Shown one piece after another: positions 55,793-64,000 of a stretch of 64,000 nt of DNA. Each line of letters begins with the position of its first letter. The stretch's first letter is position 1. Under the pieces are notes generated by a model. It was not told the origin of the DNA. It searched no databases and saw nothing but the letters and a program-made list of their open reading frames with translations. Position numbers and translations under genes: made by a program. The stretch is from Notolepis coatsorum (taxonomy: Eukaryota; Chordata; Actinopteri; Aulopiformes; Paralepididae): the NCBI GenBank assembly GCA_963971535.1, contig OZ020586.1:73514949-73578948 (forward strand), in the 5' to 3' direction.

Positions 55793-57146
55793 TGTAACTG
55801 AGGGGTACAATTCCCTGACTGTATTGATAAGTATGGTATCATTAAACCACTACCGCTTTATGTACTTTAATTACTGGCCATACAGTACATGATATCTAAA
55901 TATAATGAACACTTCCCACAATGAACCGGTTCTACACAAAGTTGTCTTTAAGTATTTATTGCAGCAAAAGGTACATAATACTTCTCTATTATACTTTGAG
56001 TGCACTTGTAAGGCAAAGGAATGTGCGTAGGCAAATCAACAATGAATGTCCATTCTCTGGTTACGCAGGAGGTAATTATACAACCTGAATCTTAGGGAAT
56101 TATATCTATGGTACACTAGTAATATGTAGCGGGAGATACTGGAAGGGTCCCCCTGGTTGTAAGCCAGCAGGGGTAGAAGATCTGTCGGTAGTAGAGAGTC
56201 TGGTCAACGATGACTAAGGAGACTCCAAGTACAGGAGACGGTGCAATAGCCTCTTGATCCACAGACGAATACAGCTGTTCTCCGTAGACTGTAGCTCCAC
56301 AGTGAAGAAAGCTAGCCGGCCTCAGGCTCTCTGAGGCGCCGACTCGACTTGGCTCCTCGCGGGGTAAATCCAACACGTGCAGGCGTCGGCGATTCTCCGC
56401 TCCATAAATCACAGGACCAAAGCAAATATATTCCAGCCGCAAAGGGCTATGTAGTCGTCGGGTAGATTAATCCAGTGTACATGTCCACACGGTTCTCGTC
56501 TAGGTCTCCTCGGGTGAAAGCGCCATGAAAGCAGCCCAGCCTGGATAAGAACTCTAGCTAATACGAGGAAGCGTTGGGGATGCTGGTCACTGTAGAACTT
56601 TAGCCGCACGATACACTATACACAAATAGACTATTATTGACTTAATAGAAATATGTCGCACTCGACGGTATAGCGCCAAACTCTGACAATTCAGTTATTA
56701 ATTCGCACGCGGTCTCAATGCTCTATTCTGGGGCCAAACAGGCCATACTTCACCGCACGTTGTATCGTGGGTGAGGCTTCAACTTATTGGGTAACTCTTG
56801 ACTTCTGACTAAGTAAGACTAAGTGCTTCTGTATTCACCTGCGCCGTATTTATACGCACGGTGAACAAACTAGTGCCAATCTCATTTCTGTCGCGTATCC
56901 CTGGGCAAGGCCGGGCATGTCCAGACATGTCTTGACAGTGACTTTGAACCTGACTCCGGAGGCGCGGCTCTGGCGCCGGTGGACCGCTGTCCAATAGGAG
57001 AATGAAATATTATGGTCTGGGCTAAAGGGATATTCCGTGTATATGTACAAGGAATATACAAGGGATATCAAACGATATACAAATACTATGCAATATATAT
57101 CAATAAATAAATATATATATTCGGTTTAATCTGATCCTTTGTAACA
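55793..57146 (-). repeat. 5' LTR of the BEL/Pao element
   Basis: 1,354 bp, starting TGTTACAAAGGATCAGATTA on the minus strand and ending CAGTTACA. The promoter and polyadenylation site should lie here; TATTTATACGC at about 56846 may include a TATA-like motif. Confidence 0.95.
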
Positions 57147-57375
57147 GTGAGGGTAATCATGACAGTGAGGGTAATCATGACAGTGAGGGTAATAATCATG
57201 ACAGTGAGGGTAATAATAATGTCAGTGAGGGTAATAATCATGTCAGTGAGGGTAATAATAATGTCAGTGAGGGTAATAATCATGACAGTGAGGGTAATAA
57301 TCATGTCAGTGAGGGTAATAATCATGGAAGTGAGGGTAATCATGACGGTGAGGGTAATAATCATGACAGTGAGAG
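57147..57375 (+). repeat. 18/21-bp minisatellite, third block
   Basis: Units GACAGTGAGGGTAATAATCA-T with GTCAGTG variants, lying between the BEL 5' LTR and hAT element 2. Confidence 0.93.
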
Positions 57376-58570
57376 TAGGGATGCCCCCCGGACCCCGGTT
57401 TTAAACGGGAACCGGTACTATATTAGAAAATACCGGAGTATTTATAAGCTCTGACGTCCTCGGTACTGCTATCGATACTCTAGAGAAATTATTATTATTA
57501 TTATTATTATTTAAAAGTTGCGAACGATCCTCTCTGTCTCTGCACGAGAAGCGAGCCGCAGCCAGCGAGTCAATTATTACACACACTCCTCGCGAGTCGC
57601 TCGCTAGTGCTACACATAGACATCCGGGTACTACATACGGGTACTCCTTAATGAAAGTTCTCCCCGACGCCCCGTGCTATAGCGCTCTGCACACAGACAG
57701 CAGCTCTGCATGCACTGAGTCGTGATCATGGCGGATAGAGCGAAGCGTTCTAAAGTATGGATATACTTTACAAGGGTCAATGCCGACAATGCACGTTGCC
57801 ACAAGTGCAACAAAACATTTGCCAGTAAGGGTGGCAATACGAGCAAATCAATTTATCAAAACATCTGTTGGCAAAACATGATATTAGTGTGCAGAAATGC
57901 GCGTATTCGACTGCCTTGCGCGCAGTGTTCCATCTGCATCCACTGCAGCCGTAACCGTAAGCCAAGATACGGAGTTGCCTAGGCTAATAACGAATTATTA
58001 CAAATAGGCTAATAAACAAAACAATTGTTTAGCTACAAATACTACAATCTAAACTTTTTATAGATCGTCTAGCTGAGGCGTCAGCCACTATGTCCCAGCC
58101 CAGTGAGCCCATCCTCCCTCTACCTCCCTCCACCACCCAAAGTCCTTTCTCCCTAGCAGCTAGAGGAAGGATGACAGAGGATAGGGTGAACGAGTGTCAC
58201 AGTTCTGTTAGCCTTTTGCATTTGTTGTTTATTATAAAAAGTCTATAATTCAGAGTCAGACACATTTAAAACATTGTTGCTGCTGTTGCTGAAGAAATTA
58301 TATTAATTTATTATATTTATTTATAAAGTTATATAAAAGAACATTGCTGCTGCTGTTGCTGAAGAAATTATATTTATTTATAATACTTATTTATAAAGTT
58401 GTATTTATAAATAATAAAGCAATGTTGATTCTGTTCTTAATTAATTGTCTTTTTTTCTTGCAAAAAAAGAACCAAAAAGAACCGATAAGAGTATCGATAA
58501 AGTACCGAACCGTTAAGCAGTATCGATAAGAGTAGTAGTATCGATAAAATCCTAACGATACCCATCCCTA
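57376..58570 (+). mobile_element. hAT element 2 (TAGGGATG) with 8-bp target duplication, copy 1
   Basis: Left TAGGGATGCCCCCCGGACCC, right end CGATACCCATCCCTA. AGTGAGAG stands at 57368-57375 and 58571-58578. 1,195 bp. It contains a broken BED-finger frame (57728-57954) and a second short frame at 58090-58245 (MSQPSEPILPLPPSTTQSPF), possibly another transposase remnant. Most of a transposase is missing. Confidence 0.88.
57728..57954 (+). pseudogene. hAT transposase N-terminus: BED zinc finger with a one-base deletion
   Basis: MADRAKRSKVWIYFTRVNAD then ARCHKCNKTFASKGGNTSK is a BED finger (aromatic WxYF, C-x2-C). At about 57856 one base is missing. The +2 frame then reads LSKHLLAKHDISVQKCAYST, giving the H-x4-H half, and stops at 57952. 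BED fingers bind DNA in hAT transposases and ZBED proteins. The catalytic part is absent. Confidence 0.75.
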
Positions 58571-58639
58571 AGTGAGAGTCATAATAATGTCAGTGAGGGT
58601 AATAATCATGACAGTGAGGGTAATAATCATGTCAGTGAG
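58571..58639 (+). repeat. 18/21-bp minisatellite between hAT elements 2 and 3
   Basis: Three units separate the two insertions. The last eight bases, TCAGTGAG, form the hAT element 3 duplication. Confidence 0.9.
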
Positions 58640-60248
58640 CAGGGAACAAACTTAACTTTTTGACTTACCAGCCATTTGGCTGGTAGATTTTAAAAACTAC
58701 CAGCCAGGCAGATTTTTTACCAGCCAAAAATTAAAAATAGCTTTTTAGTATATCGCCATGTGTTATTATTACTATATAATACTCTCATATGCTATTTTCA
58801 ATTAATATCATAAACAACATAAGGAATATTAGCATAATTTTTAGTGGACTGAAGGAATGAGTCAGCGTTAATAGTTTTAAATGCAAATAATTTATTGAAA
58901 CATAGAAGTGGGGTCGGACACACACACACTGTTTCAACTCACCACCCCCGCATCATATTGTAGTCTAGTCTGTCTTCAAACTTCCACTCCTCTCGAAACC
59001 TTTTTATATTTGAATATCAACATTATCTGTGCATCCTCAGTAATCCTGAGTTTACTACAATATACTCCTCTCCTGAGTCCTGACTAGTGACTTCATCGTC
59101 TTTCCAAACGCACGCACACACACAGAGAAAGGGAGAGTGCCCCCCATTTCCCTTTCCCCAGTCCACACTGTCTGCTGTTCTCTATGGCTCTGCCGCTGAT
59201 CAGGATTAGCTTGTTAGCTTACGCTAACATAACGTTCATTTCGGGCGATGTGGGCATAAAGGAATGGCGACGATGCAATGCATGTTAGATGCATTTGACC
59301 CGTTGTGAGAAGAAGAAAAAACCACAGACTTATTTCGGCTCGCAAAATAGGCGCACTGCTGTGTAGCTCTGCGCTGTGCGACCTAAGACCCAAAACGACC
59401 GCTAACGCAAACCACTTTAGAGAGCATAACCGCGATAGTCAGAAGGCTAAGACAATCACAAGAAAAGTCATGAAATTCATAGGGCTGGACGAGACAGACT
59501 ACTCTCTCACATTGAGCGAGCCCTGCTAGTCCGCTACACTCTCCCAGCTCGCTAAAGAGACAACAAGTTACAACAAGCATGCCGTGAAGAGCCGCCCTAC
59601 TCTGCCTCTGATTCGCAGACTGTGGTAATGTGATTGGACCAAAGCAGAGTTGACGGACACACACACAGTGCAGTCGGACATGCAAAGACGCTGCTTGCAG
59701 TAGAGAGTAGGGCTGGGCGATAAAACGATAACGATAACTATCGCGATAAATTATTTCCTCGAAATAAACATGAAACGTGGTCGCAAAGTTTCGATATATC
59801 GATTTTCCAAGCTTGGCTATGAGCACGCACTAACAACCAATCAGTGAAGGAGATGGCCGAGAGCGAAGGAGACCCGGAAGGAGACCCAGAGGTAGGACTC
59901 ACTCAACAACAAGGCTTGCTTGGCGAATTAGCTTGCACAGCGATGTTTTATATATTTACGTGCAGAGTATGTGTGTGGCGTGAATTCTGAGGCCACGTTT
60001 ATAGTAGTGTGGGGTATACACTATACAGTGGACGTCGTTTCAATATATTGTGGCGGAAGAGAGCATTTTAGTGTCATATTTAGCACATTGTCATGGAATA
60101 CACCGCTTAGAAACAACAGGCTGGCTAGCAGGGAACAAACTAAACTTTTTGACTTACCAGCCATTTGGCTGGTCGATTTAAAAAACTACCAGCCAGGCAG
60201 ATTTTTTACCAGCCATTGGCGGTTGGCTGGTACTTATTTTGTTCCCTG
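58640..60248. mobile_element. Composite hAT element 3 (CAGGGAACAAA), copy 1
   Basis: Left CAGGGAACAAACTTAACTTT and right TACTTATTTTGTTCCCTG are inverted ends. TCAGTGAG flanks both sides (58632-58639, 60249-60256). Inside: repeated ACCAGCC motifs at the ends, unassigned sequence, a 5' fragment of hAT element 1 (59708-60128), and a complete 120-bp mini-copy of the same family (60129-60248) that supplies the right end. Frames at 59305-59529 and 59383-59826 (-) are not recognisable proteins. Confidence 0.7.
59708..60128 (+). mobile_element. 5' fragment of hAT element 1 captured in hAT element 3
   Basis: TAGGGCTGGGCGATAAAACG onward closely follows 47213-47655, but the right half is missing and the sequence passes straight into CAGGGAACAAAC at 60129. 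It has one copy of the segment that is duplicated at 47466-47835. Confidence 0.8.
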
Positions 60249-61011
60249 TCAGTGAGGGTAATAATCATGACAGTGAGGGTAATAATCATGGCAGTGAGGG
60301 TAATAATGGCAGTGAGGGTAATAATCATGACAGTGAGGGTAATAATGGCAGTGAGGGTAATAATCATGACAGTGATGGTAATAATCATGACAGTGATAAT
60401 CATGGCAGTGAGGGTAATAATCATGACAGTGATGGTAATAATCATGGCAGTGAGGGTAATAATCATGACAGTGAGGGTAATAATCATGGCAGTGAGGGTA
60501 ATAATCATGACAGTGAAGGTAATAATCATGACAGTGAGGGTAATAATCATGACAGTGAGGGTAATAATCATGGCAGTGAGGGTAATAATCATGACAGTGA
60601 TGGTAATAATCATGACAGTGAGGGTAATAATCATGGCAATGAGGGTAATAATCATGGCAGTGAGGGTAATAATGACAGTGAGGGTACTAATAATGACAGT
60701 GAGGGTAATAATAATGTCAGTGTGGGTCATAATAATGTCAGTGTGGGTAATAATCATGACAGTGAGGGTAATAATGGCAGTGAGGGTAATAATCATGGCA
60801 GTGAGGGTAATCATGACAGTGAGGGTAATAATCATGACAGTGAGGGTAATAATAATGTCAGTGAGGGTAATAATCATGTCAGTGAGGGTAATAATAATGT
60901 CAGTGAGGGTAATAATCATGACAGTGAGGGTAATAATCATGTCAGTGAGGGTAATAATCATGGAAGTGAGGGTAATCATGACGGTGAGGGTAATAATCAT
61001 GACAGTGAGAG
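60249..61011 (+). repeat. 18/21-bp minisatellite, main block
   Basis: About 38 units. Unit lengths are multiples of three, so all frames stay open: + strand frames of 291 and 283 codons and a minus frame of 264 codons, reading MTVRVII, NNHDSEG and MIITLTV repeats. None is a gene. Confidence 0.95.
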
Positions 61012-62206
61012 TAGGGATGCCCCCCGGACCCCGGTTTTAAACGGGAACCGGTACTATATTAGAAAATACCGGAGTATTTATAAGCTCTGACGTCCTCGGT
61101 ACTGCTATCGATACTCTAGAGAAATTATTATTATTATTATTATTATTTAAAAGTTGCGAACGATCCTCTCTGTCTCTGCACGAGAAGCGAGCCGCAGCCA
61201 GCGAGTCAATTATTACACACACTCCTCGCGAGTCGCTCGCTAGTGCTACACATAGACATCCGGGTACTACATACGGGTACTCCTTAATGAAAGTTCTCCC
61301 CGACGCCCCGTGCTATAGCGCTCTGCACACAGACAGCAGCTCTGCATGCACTGAGTCGTGATCATGGCGGATAGAGCGAAGCGTTCTAAAGTATGGATAT
61401 ACTTTACAAGGGTCAATGCCGACAATGCACGTTGCCACAAGTGCAACAAAACATTTGCCAGTAAGGGTGGCAATACGAGCAAATCAATTTATCAAAACAT
61501 CTGTTGGCAAAACATGATATTAGTGTGCAGAAATGCGCGTATTCGACTGCCTTGCGCGCAGTGTTCCATCTGCATCCACTGCAGCCGTAACCGTAAGCCA
61601 AGATACGGAGTTGCCTAGGCTAATAACGAATTATTACAAATAGGCTAATAAACAAAACAATTGTTTAGCTACAAATACTACAATCTAAACTTTTTATAGA
61701 TCGTCTAGCTGAGGCGTCAGCCACTATGTCCCAGCCCAGTGAGCCCATCCTCCCTCTACCTCCCTCCACCACCCAAAGTCCTTTCTCCCTAGCAGCTAGA
61801 GGAAGGATGACAGAGGATAGGGTGAACGAGTGTCACAGTTCTGTTAGCCTTTTGCATTTGTTGTTTATTATAAAAAGTCTATAATTCAGAGTCAGACACA
61901 TTTAAAACATTGTTGCTGCTGTTGCTGAAGAAATTATATTAATTTATTATATTTATTTATAAAGTTATATAAAAGAACATTGCTGCTGCTGTTGCTGAAG
62001 AAATTATATTTATTTATAATACTTATTTATAAAGTTGTATTTATAAATAATAAAGCAATGTTGATTCTGTTCTTAATTAATTGTCTTTTTTTCTTGCAAA
62101 AAAAGAACCAAAAAGAACCGATAAGAGTATCGATAAAGTACCGAACCGTTAAGCAGTATCGATAAGAGTAGTAGTATCGATAAAATCCTAACGATACCCA
62201 TCCCTA
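61012..62206 (+). mobile_element. hAT element 2, copy 2 of the tandem duplication
   Basis: Same ends and 8-bp flanks as 57376-58570, including the flanking AGTGAGAG, so it was copied by duplication and not by a new insertion. Confidence 0.88.
61364..61590 (+). pseudogene. BED-finger transposase remnant, copy 2
   Basis: Identical to 57728-57954, with the same one-base deletion. Confidence 0.75.
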
Positions 62207-62275
62207 AGTGAGAGTCATAATAATGTCAGTGAGGGTAATAATCATGACAGTGAGGGTAATAATCATGTCAGTGAG

Positions 62276-63884
62276 CAGGGAACAAACTTAACTTTTTGAC
62301 TTACCAGCCATTTGGCTGGTAGATTTTAAAAACTACCAGCCAGGCAGATTTTTTACCAGCCAAAAATTAAAAATAGCTTTTTAGTATATCGCCATGTGTT
62401 ATTATTACTATATAATACTCTCATATGCTATTTTCAATTAATATCATAAACAACATAAGGAATATTAGCATAATTTTTAGTGGACTGAAGGAATGAGTCA
62501 GCGTTAATAGTTTTAAATGCAAATAATTTATTGAAACATAGAAGTGGGGTCGGACACACACACACTGTTTCAACTCACCACCCCCGCATCATATTGTAGT
62601 CTAGTCTGTCTTCAAACTTCCACTCCTCTCGAAACCTTTTTATATTTGAATATCAACATTATCTGTGCATCCTCAGTAATCCTGAGTTTACTACAATATA
62701 CTCCTCTCCTGAGTCCTGACTAGTGACTTCATCGTCTTTCCAAACGCACGCACACACACAGAGAAAGGGAGAGTGCCCCCCATTTCCCTTTCCCCAGTCC
62801 ACACTGTCTGCTGTTCTCTATGGCTCTGCCGCTGATCAGGATTAGCTTGTTAGCTTACGCTAACATAACGTTCATTTCGGGCGATGTGGGCATAAAGGAA
62901 TGGCGACGATGCAATGCATGTTAGATGCATTTGACCCGTTGTGAGAAGAAGAAAAAACCACAGACTTATTTCGGCTCGCAAAATAGGCGCACTGCTGTGT
63001 AGCTCTGCGCTGTGCGACCTAAGACCCAAAACGACCGCTAACGCAAACCACTTTAGAGAGCATAACCGCGATAGTCAGAAGGCTAAGACAATCACAAGAA
63101 AAGTCATGAAATTCATAGGGCTGGACGAGACAGACTACTCTCTCACATTGAGCGAGCCCTGCTAGTCCGCTACACTCTCCCAGCTCGCTAAAGAGACAAC
63201 AAGTTACAACAAGCATGCCGTGAAGAGCCGCCCTACTCTGCCTCTGATTCGCAGACTGTGGTAATGTGATTGGACCAAAGCAGAGTTGACGGACACACAC
63301 ACAGTGCAGTCGGACATGCAAAGACGCTGCTTGCAGTAGAGAGTAGGGCTGGGCGATAAAACGATAACGATAACTATCGCGATAAATTATTTCCTCGAAA
63401 TAAACATGAAACGTGGTCGCAAAGTTTCGATATATCGATTTTCCAAGCTTGGCTATGAGCACGCACTAACAACCAATCAGTGAAGGAGATGGCCGAGAGC
63501 GAAGGAGACCCGGAAGGAGACCCAGAGGTAGGACTCACTCAACAACAAGGCTTGCTTGGCGAATTAGCTTGCACAGCGATGTTTTATATATTTACGTGCA
63601 GAGTATGTGTGTGGCGTGAATTCTGAGGCCACGTTTATAGTAGTGTGGGGTATACACTATACAGTGGACGTCGTTTCAATATATTGTGGCGGAAGAGAGC
63701 ATTTTAGTGTCATATTTAGCACATTGTCATGGAATACACCGCTTAGAAACAACAGGCTGGCTAGCAGGGAACAAACTAAACTTTTTGACTTACCAGCCAT
63801 TTGGCTGGTCGATTTAAAAAACTACCAGCCAGGCAGATTTTTTACCAGCCATTGGCGGTTGGCTGGTACTTATTTTGTTCCCTG
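62276..63884. mobile_element. Composite hAT element 3, copy 2
   Basis: Same structure as 58640-60248, including the captured hAT element 1 piece (63344-63764). Confidence 0.7.
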
Positions 63885-64000
63885 TCAGTGAGGGTAATAA
63901 TCATGACAGTGAGGGTAATAATCATGGCAGTGAGGGTAATAATGGCAGTGAGGGTAATAATCATGACAGTGAGGGTAATAATGGCAGTGAGGGTAATAAT
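63885..64000 (+). repeat. 18/21-bp minisatellite, last block, cut by the window end
   Basis: Same unit order as 60249 onward. Confidence 0.9.

Larger units (their letters stand above)
48130..57146 (-). mobile_element. BEL/Pao LTR retrotransposon, complete and young
   Basis: 9,017 bp: two 1,354-bp LTRs around one long Gag-Pol frame on the minus strand. Ends are TG...CA. GTGAG flanks both sides (48125-48129, 57147-57151), a 5-bp duplication typical of the superfamily. The primer-binding site follows the 5' LTR by two bases and a purine tract precedes the 3' LTR. Nothing essential is visibly broken, so it may be or recently have been autonomous. No envelope-like frame follows Gag-Pol. Confidence 0.95.
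57147..60782 (+). repeat. 3,636-bp tandem duplication, copy 1
   Basis: Minisatellite, hAT element 2, minisatellite, hAT element 3 and minisatellite. Every long frame and boundary reappears exactly 3,636 bp downstream. One early difference was seen (CATGACA at 57159 versus CATGGCA at 60795). The edges fall inside the minisatellite, as expected from unequal exchange. An assembly duplication is the alternative. Confidence 0.9.
60783..64000 (+). repeat. 3,636-bp tandem duplication, copy 2, cut by the window end
   Basis: Repeats 57147-60364 in order. All translated frames compared (for example 57722 with 61358, 59383 with 63019, 59971 with 63607) are identical. At least 3,218 bp present. Confidence 0.9.

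Noticed and set aside
49484-57146. Envelope gene, making the element a retrovirus-like virus
   Set aside because: No frame beyond Gag-Pol remains between the stop at 49578 and the 3' LTR; only about 95 bp lie there.
59383-59826. 147-codon minus-strand frame, duplicated at 63019-63462
   Set aside because: Lies within hAT element 3 and crosses the start of the hAT-1 fragment; no protein features, and its conservation between copies reflects the tandem duplication.
60165-61090. Three overlapping open frames of 264-291 codons
   Set aside because: Products of an 18/21-bp tandem repeat with no stop codons in its frames.

Overview
The window reads as teleost fish genomic DNA. It has vertebrate-style splice signals, tRNA-derived SINEs, L2/CR1-group LINEs with tetranucleotide tails, many hAT and TTAA-flanked (piggyBac-like) elements, a BEL/Pao retrotransposon and an extreme load of micro- and minisatellites. 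No species can be named from the sequence alone. Nothing bacterial, no CRISPR array, no rRNA and no functional tRNA gene is visible.

Host genes occupy very little of it. Two stretches look like real coding exons, both on the + strand. One is an internal 160-bp exon at 437-596. The other is a first coding exon at 42724-42786 with a GC-rich 5' leader and a perfect GTGAGT donor. Both end in phase 0, so both could splice to the same downstream exon as alternative starts of one gene. Residue patterns recall the Lbc-family RhoGEFs (ARHGEF2/AKAP13/ARHGEF18 group), but only by memory and weakly. On this reading most of the window is intron.

Layout. 0-10 kb: foldback MITE, exon, SINE, old LINEs, a LINE with a 458-codon open reverse transcriptase, a decayed hAT transposase. 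10.3-12.8 kb: a 2.5-kb 51/43-bp minisatellite. 13-22 kb: MITEs, a head-to-head minisatellite, a LINE split by a 567-bp palindrome, a 24/22-bp minisatellite, two TTAA-flanked MITEs (one carrying a SINE). 22-29 kb: L2 fragments, a hAT MITE with perfect target-site duplication, long CA tracts, a piggyBac-like element. 29.3-31.5 kb: a CT-rich minisatellite. 31.8-34.7 kb: a hAT inside a hAT, both with perfect 8-bp duplications. 35-42 kb: SINEs, LINE pieces, a 28-bp perfect hairpin. 42.2-42.8 kb: candidate promoter and first exon. 44.6-45.8 kb: a 31-bp minisatellite split by a full-length SINE.

47-64 kb is the most striking part. A minisatellite with 18- and 21-bp units has been hit by three different hAT families and by a 9,017-bp BEL/Pao element. 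All target duplications lie at the same GTGAG part of the repeat unit. The BEL/Pao element has LTRs with one difference seen, an intact 2,056-codon Gag-Pol and a primer-binding site matching tRNA-Tyr. To its right a 3,636-bp block of minisatellite plus two hAT elements is duplicated in tandem with almost no divergence. The second copy runs off the window end.
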